Positions 23,443 through 30,502 of a stretch of 35,564 bases of DNA are shown in pieces. The position numbers and the translations under genes are program-made. The notes under the pieces are model-generated. The model was not told where the DNA came from. It did no database searches and was given only the letters and a program-made list of their open reading frames with translations. Source of the stretch: a virus. Position 1 is the first letter of the stretch, and the number at the start of each line of letters is the position of its first letter. The stretch is taken from positions 1 through 35,564 of the IMG/VR virus record IMGVR_UViG_3300012986_000002. One strand, written 5' to 3'.

Positions 23443-24039
23443 ATGGCAGCAAGCAATATTCCAGCGTTACTTCAGCGTGTCGATCGAACTCTGAACCGCG
23501 AAACTCAGTACAATTTTGAGGAAGCATTTGATACGAAAGAGTACAACACAGCAATGATTACTGGGCATCGCTGGTTTGAGTATGACATTAAAGTTGACAA
23601 ACTTATTACAATGGCACTCAATCAAGGTGTGAGTAAATTCTTGTGTGGAATGGCACTCGGCACTGACCAAATTGCAGCAGAGATTTTAGTTCGGCGTAAA
23701 CTGAAATGGACAGCCGTGATTCCTTGCGCCGATCAACATAAGCTATGGAAACCACATCAGCAAAGCCATTACAAGAAATTGCTGGAACAAGCTACAGAAC
23801 AGAAATGCCTTTATCAGACCTATAGCACTGGTGTTATGCACGCTCGGAATCAGTGGATGGTCAACCGATCGGATATTTGCCTAGCAGTTTTCTCCAATGA
23901 TCCTCACGGCGTTGGTGGTGGAACTGCCTCAACTTTCAAAATGGCGCGTGCTCGTAATCTGCTTATCTATCAGTACATCCCTGCTGAATCTCGGTTCGTA
24001 ATCATTGAACCCGCTCATCAACAGTTGACACTTTTCTAG
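23443..24039 (+). CDS. YpsA-like SLOG protein (DUF1273)
   Basis: The 198-residue protein matches the DUF1273/YpsA pattern: M-I-T-G-H-R-W, F-L-C-G-M-A-L-G-T-D-Q-I-A-A-E, V-I-P-C-A-D-Q, M-H-A-R-N-Q-W-M-V and G-V-G-G-G-T-A-S-T. This SLOG branch has a Rossmann-like nucleotide-binding site; its biochemical role is not settled. The first ~35 residues are an extra helical extension. It has a leader motif and a hairpin after the stop. Confidence 0.85.
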   Translation: MAASNIPALLQRVDRTLNRETQYNFEEAFDTKEYNTAMITGHRWFEYDIKVDKLITMALNQGVSKFLCGMALGTDQIAAEILVRRKLKWTAVIPCADQHKLWKPHQQSHYKKLLEQATEQKCLYQTYSTGVMHARNQWMVNRSDICLAVFSNDPHGVGGGTASTFKMARARNLLIYQYIPAESRFVIIEPAHQQLTLF

Positions 24040-24065
24040 CTGTTTCATCTATCAGTCCGCGACCT

Positions 24066-24085
24066 CCCCCCATTAAAAAGGGGGG
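24066..24085 (+). terminator. C6/G6 hairpin
   Basis: CCCCCC and GGGGGG arms around ATTAAAAA, followed by ATTGTTCTTT; likely terminator of the YpsA-like gene. Confidence 0.7.
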
Positions 24086-24139
24086 ATTGTTCTTTCCCGA
24101 ATCTGACCTACACTTACAAACCAAAAACAGAAACTCAAC

Positions 24140-24421
24140 ATGAAGAAAAAAGTAGTTATGGCTCATATTCACAGTCGTATCGCCAAACTTGCCAAGGGTG
24201 CGATCGAACGTGGAGATATTACCAGTTGCGATCGCATCTCTGACGGCTCCTATTTGATCAAGCGAATTGACCAGACTGACCGACCACAGACTACCAAATA
24301 CACTACTGTCGCTGCTGCCAGTCTCCTTCATCTTCTCAATTCTTATGCTCTAGCCAATCCCCCAGAATCAGAAATATCAGAAACAATACCAGAAACAGAA
24401 ACAAATATTGCTTCGCTGTGA
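24140..24421 (+). CDS. Small hypothetical protein
   Basis: A 93-residue basic protein (M-K-K-K-V-V-M-A-H-I-H, then A-I-E-R-G-D-I-T-S-C-D-R-I) with an acidic repeat-like tail (E-I-S-E-T-I-P-E-T-E-T) encoded by CAGAAACA-type low-complexity DNA. No Shine-Dalgarno sequence or leader motif before ATG 24140. The 3' end overlaps the leader motif of the next gene. Function unknown. Confidence 0.5.
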   Translation: MKKKVVMAHIHSRIAKLAKGAIERGDITSCDRISDGSYLIKRIDQTDRPQTTKYTTVAAASLLHLLNSYALANPPESEISETIPETETNIASL

Positions 24422-24429
24422 GGGAGTGA
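24410..24429 (+). promoter_or_regulatory. GCTTCGC-N10-TGA leader motif
   Basis: GCTTCGC 24410-24416 lies inside the end of the upstream gene; TGA 24427-24429; 33 bases to ATG 24450. Confidence 0.6.
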
Positions 24430-24449
24430 TGTTCCGTTTCTGTTTCTGA

Positions 24450-24701
24450 ATGCAACAACACACTTGGTCAGAAGAAGATATCGACTATCTTTCAAAACTT
24501 GAAAAGATAGTCGATGTTGGATCGATCGTACAAACGCTTCAATTTCGCTGCATCTGCGACTGTCAGATGTACGACGATTCTGATGTCAAATTAGCGTTTG
24601 TGCGTTGGTTTAAAGCCAAAGTCGAACACATGAGCAACGATATTTACAACGTCGTTGAAGCTGAAGCTAAGGTTTTCCGAGTTAATTTGCCTTCTCTCTG
24701 A
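24450..24701 (+). CDS. Small hypothetical protein, short paralogue of 24795
   Basis: This 83-residue protein shares a core with the following gene: L-E-K-I-V-D-V-G-S-I-V-Q-T-L-Q, C-Q-M-Y-D-D-S-D-V-K-L-A-F-V-R-W-F versus L-I-N-L-D-E-I-V-D-R-L-Q, C-S-L-F-T-P-D-Q-V-K-F-A-F-L-K-W-I. All-helical, acidic, with several Cys. Function unknown. Confidence 0.62.
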   Translation: MQQHTWSEEDIDYLSKLEKIVDVGSIVQTLQFRCICDCQMYDDSDVKLAFVRWFKAKVEHMSNDIYNVVEAEAKVFRVNLPSL

Positions 24702-24724
24702 ACTTAGAAAAAATGAAAACAAAA

Positions 24725-24760
24725 AGTACCCCTCGTGAAGGCTTCGCCGGGGGGTACTGA
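24725..24760 (+). promoter_or_regulatory. Leader motif nested in an AGTACCCC/GGGGTACT hairpin
   Basis: GCTTCGC 24741-24747 and TGA 24758-24760 fit the shared motif. Here they sit in a larger hairpin with arms 24725-24732 and 24751-24758, with GGC-TTC-GCC as inner stem. 47 bases from GCTTCGC to ATG 24795. Confidence 0.6.
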
Positions 24761-24794
24761 TTCCTACTCTATTACTCTGTCAAAGGTAAAAAAT

Positions 24795-25283
24795 ATGTCC
24801 ATTCCATCTTCCACTACTCTATCACAAACTCTTCAACAATTAGCAATCAATTCTAATCTTGATTGTGAAACTGTTGAGACTCTAATTCCTGAGAAAGCAG
24901 CAGACCGGATGCTTCTAGAAGCGATCGGCAAACTTATCAATCTGGATGAAATCGTCGATCGGCTTCAGGCATTGGATTGTCAGCAGTGCAGTTTGTTTAC
25001 GCCTGACCAAGTTAAGTTTGCCTTCCTCAAATGGATTGAAAATCATCTGGAATCGATCGAACTCCAGCCTGAATGGTTCCTCAACCAGAATTTCAAGCAT
25101 TTCGATCGACATCTGCCGTTTGATGATCTGCAAGAAGCAACAGACTTGAGAGAGTACGATGTTGAAGCTGTTTATCAAGAAATCAGCGATGCTCACGAAG
25201 CTGGATTATTTGATAATTCGACGCTTGAAGATCAGTTTACTGGCACTCCACAGCAAGCAGCAGTAAACGCTCTTAGTTGGTAG
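24795..25283 (+). CDS. Hypothetical protein, long paralogue of 24450
   Basis: I start at ATG 24795 (M-S-I-P-S-S) because the upstream in-frame sequence runs through the leader hairpin; 162 residues. Core as in the 24450 protein, with an extra C-terminal acidic region (D-L-R-E-Y-D-V-E-A-V-Y-Q-E-I). Helical, no recognised domain. A terminator follows. Confidence 0.62.
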   Translation: MSIPSSTTLSQTLQQLAINSNLDCETVETLIPEKAADRMLLEAIGKLINLDEIVDRLQALDCQQCSLFTPDQVKFAFLKWIENHLESIELQPEWFLNQNFKHFDRHLPFDDLQEATDLREYDVEAVYQEISDAHEAGLFDNSTLEDQFTGTPQQAAVNALSW

Positions 25284-25305
25284 CAAACCAGCACAGACAC
25301 ACAGA

Positions 25306-25336
25306 AAAAGCGGTTAGCGTAGGACTAACCGCTTTT
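25306..25336 (+). terminator. Rho-independent terminator
   Basis: Perfect arms AAAAGCGGTTAG and CTAACCGCTTTT, 7-base loop, T-rich 3' arm. Confidence 0.88.
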
Positions 25337-25384
25337 AGTTTAGTTACAGATTCAGTTCAGGTATTTCCACCCCACAATTCTAAC

Positions 25385-25840
25385 ATGAAACATCTCAAAA
25401 GAATTGCTGAAATTCGCAATCAAATTGAAAGATTAAAAGTTGAAGCTGATGCGATCGAACCGGATGCTATTCTCGAAGCTTTGGAGATTATTGAATCTGA
25501 AAAGTCTCGCAAAAACGTTGTCTATAACGACGACAATGCAAAAATCGTCATCCAGCTCAGAACTCGGTACGATGACAAAAACCTTAGTGTCGTTCGGTTA
25601 GATGAAGATATCAGCCGTGAATACGAGAAAGTCTGTCGATCGAACGCAACCGCCATCGAAAACAGCGAATCTTACATCAACGATATCAAAGAAATGCTTG
25701 CAGAAGCAGAAACAAAACATGAAGCGCTTCTCACTTCTGTGTACTTAGAAACGTTACGGAAACAGCGGGCGATCGCAATCAATAAAACTGAGCATAAAGT
25801 TCCAGGTTTAGCGGTTTATGTTCATTACCTAAAGCGTTAA
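25385..25840 (+). CDS. Coiled-coil hypothetical protein
   Basis: ATG 25385 is chosen because the in-frame sequence upstream crosses a terminator; 151 residues. N-terminal heptads (I-A-E-I-R-N-Q-I-E-R-L-K-V-E-A) and a second helical region (Y-I-N-D-I-K-E-M-L-A-E-A-E) suggest a coiled coil. Function unknown. The 5' part of a hairpin that includes the next leader motif lies 6 bases after the stop. Confidence 0.6.
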   Translation: MKHLKRIAEIRNQIERLKVEADAIEPDAILEALEIIESEKSRKNVVYNDDNAKIVIQLRTRYDDKNLSVVRLDEDISREYEKVCRSNATAIENSESYINDIKEMLAEAETKHEALLTSVYLETLRKQRAIAINKTEHKVPGLAVYVHYLKR

Positions 25841-25872
25841 AATAAACCTAAAGCGATACTATTCCTCAAAGT

Positions 25873-25892
25873 GCTTCGCTTTAGGTTGTTGG
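25873..25892 (+). promoter_or_regulatory. Leader motif GCTTCGC-N10-TGG
   Basis: GCTTCGC 25873-25879; TGG replaces TGA at 25890-25892; 32 bases to ATG 25912. CGCTTTAGGTT also pairs with AACCTAAAGCG about 25 bases upstream, so the motif is the right arm of a longer hairpin. Confidence 0.6.
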
Positions 25893-25911
25893 TTCTTTCG
25901 TTAATAGTAAA

Positions 25912-26370
25912 ATGACAACAATCACAATCAATGAATCCAGTTTTCAGGTACAGCCCTTTGTCCGCTACAAAGAAAATCGAGTCAAAGGACACTTTGCTTT
26001 ACAAGGTCAAGAATTTTATTCCCTGAATATGGCGATCGTAAAGATTAATAACCGAACCTTAACGATCGATTCGGTACTTGCTCAGTTATCAGTAAAAGAA
26101 GTATGGGGATTTGTCCTCAACGATTCTGGCGGGATACTGTCAACTTTCATGACTTTACGGTTTAATTTATCATCGATCGAACCTGGCAAAATCTATGAAT
26201 TAGACTTTCTGCCATTTAAGACTGACCTCTCTAAAAGCTTCATGCTAAATGCTTTTCCTCGCAATCCTATGAATGATACCGAAAAGTATGCTTTAGAAGC
26301 TGCTGACGATATCCTCAACTCTGCAATAGATTTTTGTCATGATGAAAGATTGAATAAAATAGTAATTTAA
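25912..26370 (+). CDS. Hypothetical protein
   Basis: A 152-residue protein with a beta-rich first half (M-T-T-I-T-I-N-E-S-S-F-Q-V) and a helical end (A-L-E-A-A-D-D-I-L-N). No Shine-Dalgarno sequence, but a leader motif 32 bases upstream. No family recognised. Confidence 0.58.
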   Translation: MTTITINESSFQVQPFVRYKENRVKGHFALQGQEFYSLNMAIVKINNRTLTIDSVLAQLSVKEVWGFVLNDSGGILSTFMTLRFNLSSIEPGKIYELDFLPFKTDLSKSFMLNAFPRNPMNDTEKYALEAADDILNSAIDFCHDERLNKIVI

Positions 26371-26444
26371 CTGGGCAGTTTGCGATTACCTGAGCGATCG
26401 CAAGCTGCGCTAAAGTTAATAGACATACCCAAAGTGAGCGTAAT

Positions 26445-26464
26445 GCTTCGCTGGATGGGATTGA
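26445..26464 (+). promoter_or_regulatory. GCTTCGC-N10-TGA leader motif
   Basis: GCTTCGC 26445-26451, TGA 26462-26464; 90 bases to ATG 26542 because a low-complexity tract intervenes. Confidence 0.5.
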
Positions 26465-26486
26465 GTTTTTTTAGTAATATAAGCTC

Positions 26487-26540
26487 AAACAGAAACAAAA
26501 ACAGAAACAGAAACAAAACCAAAACTAAACCAGAAACAAT
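26487..26540 (+). repeat. AACAGAAACAAA low-complexity tract
   Basis: Imperfect units of CAGAAACA / AAAACAG fill the space between the leader motif and the start of the next gene. Related tracts occur at about 14937-15013 (coding), 17535-17580 and 24365-24405. Confidence 0.6.
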
Positions 26541-26541
26541 C

Positions 26542-27303
26542 ATGGAAAACCCAATCATCATTGACGGATTCGCTTTTCGCATTCCTACCATTCCTAGTCG
26601 GTATCGCGCCAATTGTTCCAAAGAATTTGGTTGCTTTGTTACCGGAGATACCAAAGGAATGAACAGCAGCAAAGCCGAGAAAGCGGGATTGACTCGTGGT
26701 GAGTTTGTTGAGATGGCAATTTGTGCGATCGCACAGAAAACGCTGACTTTCAAGCCTCACTATGAAAATGAGCAATTCACCGAAATCTGGGGTATCCCAG
26801 TCGCCGGAGGAATGAAGACTCATTTTCATGAAAAATGTTCTGAGTTAAGTACCTTTCTCATTCATCGTCAATCACAGGACAAAATGAAAGGCTTAGTCGA
26901 ATGTTTTGGGCGAGAGGCATTCAATTCTTGGGTTGCTGAAGGTATGCAAGGCGACCACAGCGAATATGCACTCAGAAAAGCATCTGACGCTTATTTCGCG
27001 AACATTTTCCGCTTCGAGATGGTGCAAAGTGAAGGTAATTATGGCCCTTACTACTACTTAGCAATCACTACTCGTCCGATCGCAACTCCTTTTGAAGAAG
27101 CTGCCGTCAAAGCTGCTCGTATGATTTTTGAAGATGACCAAAAAGGTATTGTTCACTGTGTCGATCCTCGACTCATTGAAAACCAGTTAATGTCCTTAGG
27201 TTCTGCTTCTTCATCTTCTACGTTGGCTATTTCACCTGGCAATGGCAGTGAAGTCATTGAAGCTGAACAACAACCTGTAAAGCAGCTTAATAAAGGTAAA
27301 TAA
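26542..27303 (+). CDS. Hypothetical protein
   Basis: ATG 26542 (M-E-N-P-I-I-I-D-G-F) gives 253 residues; upstream in-frame sequence is the low-complexity tract. The protein has G-C-F-V-T-G-D-T-K-G-M, a Glu/Ala-rich helix, F-E-E-A-A-V-K-A-A-R-M-I-F, and a disordered tail. It looks like a well-folded mixed alpha/beta protein with conserved aromatic stretches (Y-G-P-Y-Y-Y-L-A-I), but I do not recognise the family. A hairpin follows at 27349. Confidence 0.62.
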   Translation: MENPIIIDGFAFRIPTIPSRYRANCSKEFGCFVTGDTKGMNSSKAEKAGLTRGEFVEMAICAIAQKTLTFKPHYENEQFTEIWGIPVAGGMKTHFHEKCSELSTFLIHRQSQDKMKGLVECFGREAFNSWVAEGMQGDHSEYALRKASDAYFANIFRFEMVQSEGNYGPYYYLAITTRPIATPFEEAAVKAARMIFEDDQKGIVHCVDPRLIENQLMSLGSASSSSTLAISPGNGSEVIEAEQQPVKQLNKGK

Positions 27304-27348
27304 TCGTCTGCGGGGCGGGGAGTAATCCTCGCTTATTATTCTCAATTC

Positions 27349-27377
27349 GACCGTCTCTCATCCATCTTGAGACGGTC
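27349..27377 (+). terminator. 9-bp hairpin
   Basis: GACCGTCTC and GAGACGGTC with an 11-base loop, about 45 bases past the stop; no T run. Confidence 0.55.
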
Positions 27378-27437
27378 GGGTTGACCTACTCGACACTCGA
27401 TGTACTCGACACCCCGAACGCTATCAAAGGTAGACAC

Positions 27438-27551
27438 ATGAGCAATATTGAATGGACGAACATCACGGTCAACCCCATCCATTTAATAAAACCCGACGGC
27501 AAACATGGCGGACATTGGTGCAGAAAAATTAGTCCTGCTTGTGCAAGATAG
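27438..27551 (+). pseudogene. 5' remnant of a DUF5131 (phage Gp37/Gp68) gene
   Basis: Thirty-seven codons beginning M-S-N-I-E-W-T-N-I-T-V-N-P and ending W-C-R-K-I-S-P-A-C-A-R before TAG 27549-27551. This matches the start of DUF5131 proteins, where W-T..T-W-N-P and a C..C-x-x-C-Y-A cluster are expected; the intact copy is at 28496. The rest of the gene is gone. The following 160 bases (27552-27712) hold a GCTTCGC at 27578-27584 and short TTAAACTATTAAC / GTTAATAGTTT arms (near 27606-27652), but no gene that I can see. Confidence 0.7.
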
Positions 27552-27712
27552 CAAAAGATCAAAGCAGTAACAATAGTGCTTCGCTTCAAAGCTTCGATTT
27601 TCCAGCTTAAACTATTAACAAATAAACTTAAAAATGTTAAAATGTTAATAGTTTGCCCCAGCATTGCTGATAACACTCTGGGGCATGACAAACCTAATGG
27701 AGTAGGTCTGTG

Positions 27713-28441
27713 ATGACAAGTATACCAGATTTGAAGCGTTTACCTGGACGTAAAGGTGAACAAAATAATATGTGGAAGGGAGGCAGGTCAATTGCCTCTA
27801 ACGGATACGTCTTGATTAGAGTAGACCGATCGCATCCATTGTCAGACTCAAGAGGATACGCTTACGAGCATCGCTTAGTCGCATCCGAGAAAATAGGAAG
27901 GTTAATTACATCCTTAGAACACGTTCACCACATAAACGGTGACAAAACGGATAACCGACCCGAAAATTTAGAAGTCTTGACGATTGCAGAACACAGACTT
28001 GCACACAGAAATAGAAACTCACGCAGAAAACTTCCAAATCAAGAAAACAAGTTAATCAAATGTGCTTGTGGATGTGGTGAAACATTTGCAAAATTTGACC
28101 TTTGGGGAAGACAAAGAACTTACATGAACGGTCATAACAGTTCAAAGACTGATTTTGAGCCGATTCTCGACTTTATCGGTGATCGTTTGGTAACTGTCAA
28201 GGAAATATCATCGGCATTAGGATATCCAGTTTCTGCTATCCATAAAATAATGCCCAGTCTTCAAAATCAGCAGAAAATCACCAAAATAAAAGGAGCCAAA
28301 TATTGTCAAACACAATACGCTCATTTTTACATATCTAATCCGTTAATTAATTGTGCTTGCGGATGCGGTGAACAATTCAACAAATTTGATAACAATGGTC
28401 GCACACGCAAATACAGATCGGGACACCATTTCAAAAAATAA
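27713..28441 (+). CDS. HNH endonuclease with two C-A-C-G-C-G-E motifs
   Basis: ATG 27713 (GTG 27710 adjoins it) gives 243 residues. The HNH_3-like core is H-R-L-V-A-S, H-V-H-H-I-N-G-D-K-T-D-N-R-P-E-N-L and E-H-R-L-A-H. After it come two near-identical units, C-A-C-G-C-G-E..F.KFD..GR.R.Y..GH (about residues 119-142 and 215-240), which look like small zinc-binding motifs and may bind DNA. It lies between a 5' remnant and an intact copy of DUF5131, the pattern expected of a homing endonuclease. Confidence 0.85.
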   Translation: MTSIPDLKRLPGRKGEQNNMWKGGRSIASNGYVLIRVDRSHPLSDSRGYAYEHRLVASEKIGRLITSLEHVHHINGDKTDNRPENLEVLTIAEHRLAHRNRNSRRKLPNQENKLIKCACGCGETFAKFDLWGRQRTYMNGHNSSKTDFEPILDFIGDRLVTVKEISSALGYPVSAIHKIMPSLQNQQKITKIKGAKYCQTQYAHFYISNPLINCACGCGEQFNKFDNNGRTRKYRSGHHFKK

Positions 28442-28495
28442 AACCACGCAACGGAGTTTACTAACTTCGTTGCATTAATTTTGGAGAAAAATCGT

Positions 28496-29452
28496 ATGGC
28501 TACTTCAATTTCTTGGACTAACGAAACGTGGAACCCCTTAGTGGGATGCTCAAAAATAAGTGCTGGATGCAGTCGATGTTATGCTGCTGACGCTGCTAAA
28601 TCTGCACAGTTGCAGCAGTTTCCTCAATATCAAAAAGTCAGCGACTGGGACGGTACGATCGAATTTGTCGAAAACCAATTACTTAAACCGCTGTCATGGC
28701 GATCGCCAAAAAAGGTGTTTGTCTGTTCGATGTCTGACATCTTTCACGCAAATGTCAAAGATGAATGGTTGGACAAGATTTTTGCAGTAATGGCGATCGC
28801 ATCACATCACACATTTCAAATACTCACTAAACGCCCGGAGCAAATGCGGGAGTATTTTCAAAACAATCCCTGGGAAAGAATCTATCAATTAATTGACAGT
28901 GACTCTAAAACATTCCCTACTCAAAAATACCCTAACTTAGGGATTCTTTTGGATAGCTTGGAGAAAATGGTCAGTACCAGCTTTTTGCCTAATATCTGGG
29001 TAGGCACTACGGTCGAAAACCAAAAAACTGCTAACGATCGAATTCCTCATCTGCTAGAAACGCCAGCAGCAATCCATTTTCTAAGCTGTGAGCCTTTACT
29101 AGAATGCGTCAGCCTTCACCACACTTTCACGAACTCAGATGGTGAGCAGTCTACTTGGCTAGACTCGATCGATCAAGTAATTATTGGTGGTGAATCCGGG
29201 CCCGGTGCGCGTGGCTGTAACCTTGATTGGATTCGATTCATGGTCAATCAATGTCAAAGAGCTAAAGAGGTGGCGGTATTCGTCAAACAACTTGGCTCTA
29301 ATCCCATTCAGACTGCCTGCTATATCGACGGAGTTGTAGCCACTTACCAAAAACTGAAGCTCAAAGATAAGAAAGGTGGAACGATCGATGAATTTCCCCA
29401 AGATTTAAGAATTCGTCAGTTTCCTGCACTAGCTCCTTCCCTCTCTTCCTAA
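28496..29452 (+). CDS. DUF5131 / phage Gp37-Gp68 family protein
   Basis: ATG 28496 follows GGAG; 318 residues. It begins I-S-W-T-N-E-T-W-N-P-L-V-G-C..S-A-G-C-S-R-C-Y-A-A, the Cys cluster typical of this phage family, then F-V-C-S-M-S-D-I-F-H, I-L-T-K-R-P-E, W-V-G-T-T-V-E-N and I-I-G-G-E-S-G-P-G-A-R. The Cys pattern has been likened to iron-sulphur or radical-SAM-type proteins, but the activity is not established to my knowledge. Common on phages and plasmids. A terminator follows. Confidence 0.88.
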   Translation: MATSISWTNETWNPLVGCSKISAGCSRCYAADAAKSAQLQQFPQYQKVSDWDGTIEFVENQLLKPLSWRSPKKVFVCSMSDIFHANVKDEWLDKIFAVMAIASHHTFQILTKRPEQMREYFQNNPWERIYQLIDSDSKTFPTQKYPNLGILLDSLEKMVSTSFLPNIWVGTTVENQKTANDRIPHLLETPAAIHFLSCEPLLECVSLHHTFTNSDGEQSTWLDSIDQVIIGGESGPGARGCNLDWIRFMVNQCQRAKEVAVFVKQLGSNPIQTACYIDGVVATYQKLKLKDKKGGTIDEFPQDLRIRQFPALAPSLSS

Positions 29453-29463
29453 TGCTCGGCTGT

Positions 29464-29489
29464 CCGCTGCGGTGTCCTATCCGCAGCGG
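29464..29489 (+). terminator. GC-rich 9-bp hairpin
   Basis: CCGCTGCGG and CCGCAGCGG around an 8-base loop just after the DUF5131 stop. Confidence 0.65.
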
Positions 29490-29546
29490 TTCACTGCTGT
29501 CTAACTGTCTAACTGTCGTGCAATCTACTCAACAATCTAGAAAAAT

Positions 29547-30029
29547 ATGGTACTGACTAAAATTGGTGGAGTAAAAATTGCTGCCAAACTTGGAATTTCT
29601 GTTGAGCAATATCAGCAAAACGTTAAGTCTGGTTTGAAACGGTTTTTCTCTTGTCAAACATGGTTAAAAATCAACTTATTTAATCAGAATACAAATGCCC
29701 GTGACGGCAAAGACAACCGTTGCAGAAGCTGTCGCAAAGCCTTCGATGCGCTACGCGCCCGCAAGCTACGACAAAGGTATGATCCAGTTCAGAACGGCAT
29801 AAGTAAACCCCCACGCTTTCCCCCTAAACCCGGCAGAGATGGTGACAAAAACCAAGCCCGGAACCGTGTAAATTACGCAGTCACACGTAACAAATTACCA
29901 CGCGACGGAGTTTATTCGGAGTTTTCTAACGATAAATACAACAAGATTGGCCCAATTTTAGCGAATATGTGGTCGAGCGAACAAGTAACAGAAGTAAGGA
30001 AAATGGATTATTACAGTCGCGGTAAATAG
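29547..30029 (+). CDS. Chimeric protein: zinc-binding N-terminus plus YYSRG-family tail, with 7-residue repeat insertion
   Basis: Residues ~30-70 hold S-C-Q-T-W and C-R-S-C, a probable CxC/CxxC metal site. The C-terminal ~35 residues (Y-N-K-I-G-P-I-L-A-N-M-W-S-S-E-Q-V-T-E, then D-Y-Y-S-R-G-K) are shared with the next genes, so this appears to be a recombined fusion. A minus-orientation 21-bp repeat (29748-29768) adds seven residues in frame after F-D; without it the sequence would read F-D-R-Q-R-Y. The overall function is unknown; the middle (R-N-R-V-N-Y-A-V-T-R-N-K-L-P) resembles part of an HNH module. Confidence 0.6.
   Translation: MVLTKIGGVKIAAKLGISVEQYQQNVKSGLKRFFSCQTWLKINLFNQNTNARDGKDNRCRSCRKAFDALRARKLRQRYDPVQNGISKPPRFPPKPGRDGDKNQARNRVNYAVTRNKLPRDGVYSEFSNDKYNKIGPILANMWSSEQVTEVRKMDYYSRGK
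29748..29768 (-). repeat. Very small palindromic repeat, 21 bp, in frame
   Basis: Reverse complement of the 21-bp copy at 17456, flanked by CGAT (29744-29747) and CG (29769-29770). It keeps the host frame open. Confidence 0.9.
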
Positions 30030-30030
30030 T

Positions 30031-30050
30031 GCTTCGCTATAAAGTGTTGC
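30031..30050 (+). promoter_or_regulatory. Leader motif GCTTCGC-N10-TGC
   Basis: GCTTCGC 30031-30037 starts 1 base after the previous stop codon. TG is at the expected place; 69 bases to ATG 30107 with a hairpin between. Confidence 0.5.
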
Positions 30051-30085
30051 CCTTTGGCTACGTGATTTTGAGCGTAGCCGAAGGG
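30050..30085 (+). promoter_or_regulatory. 13-bp leader hairpin before 30107
   Basis: CCCTTTGGCTACG and CGTAGCCGAAGGG (one G-T pair) with a 10-base loop, followed by GGAGA and the ATG. It could attenuate transcription or insulate the ribosome site. Confidence 0.55.
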
Positions 30086-30106
30086 TGTAAATTTTGGAGA
30101 GTTAAA

Positions 30107-30463
30107 ATGGCCATTCGCATTCCTCATAAAAATGAAAAGTTCCCTGAGCCTCAGCCTGAACCTTCTTCTGATTCTACAGATGACTGTGGACTAGAATCAA
30201 TGTTTACCAGGTTAGCAGCTAAACTTCGCTGGGAAAAGCAAAATATTTACCCGGAGTTAGGTGAATTATCTGCCTACTTTGACAATACGTGTTATATCTT
30301 TTTAACACTGAGGTGCGATGAATATGTCGGAGAAGGCTACGGATTTTACTCAGACAAATCTACCGATAAATACGAGAAGATTGGCGCAATTTTAGCTAAG
30401 ATGTGGCCGATCGAGGAAGTAACCGAAGCAAGAAAAATGGATTACTACAGTCGCGGTAAATAA
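30107..30463 (+). CDS. YYSRG-family small protein, copy 2
   Basis: ATG 30107 has GGAGA at 30096-30100; 118 residues. After a Pro/Glu-rich N-terminus, the core L-A-A-K-L-R-W-E-K-Q-N-I-Y-P-E-L and C-terminal Y-E-K-I-G-A-I-L-A-K-M-W-P-I-E-E-V-T and D-Y-Y-S-R-G-K are shared with 29547 and 30503, and partly with 30896. The family looks like a tandem array evolving by duplication; function unknown. Confidence 0.65.
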   Translation: MAIRIPHKNEKFPEPQPEPSSDSTDDCGLESMFTRLAAKLRWEKQNIYPELGELSAYFDNTCYIFLTLRCDEYVGEGYGFYSDKSTDKYEKIGAILAKMWPIEEVTEARKMDYYSRGK

Positions 30464-30464
30464 T

Positions 30465-30484
30465 GCTTCGCTGAAGGGTTCTGA
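30465..30484 (+). promoter_or_regulatory. GCTTCGC-N10-TGA leader motif
   Basis: GCTTCGC 30465-30471, one base after the previous stop codon; TGA 30482-30484; 31 bases to ATG 30503. Confidence 0.65.
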
Positions 30485-30502
30485 GTATTTCGGAGAACTA
30501 AT

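Noticed and set aside
24002-24331. Minus-strand ORF across the C6/G6 hairpin
   Set aside because: It is antisense to two plus-strand genes and a terminator, with no supporting motifs.
27386-27691. Minus-strand ORF with hydrophobic stretches
   Set aside because: It overlaps the DUF5131 remnant, whose sense strand clearly encodes a known family start; no ribosome site or homology supports the antisense.
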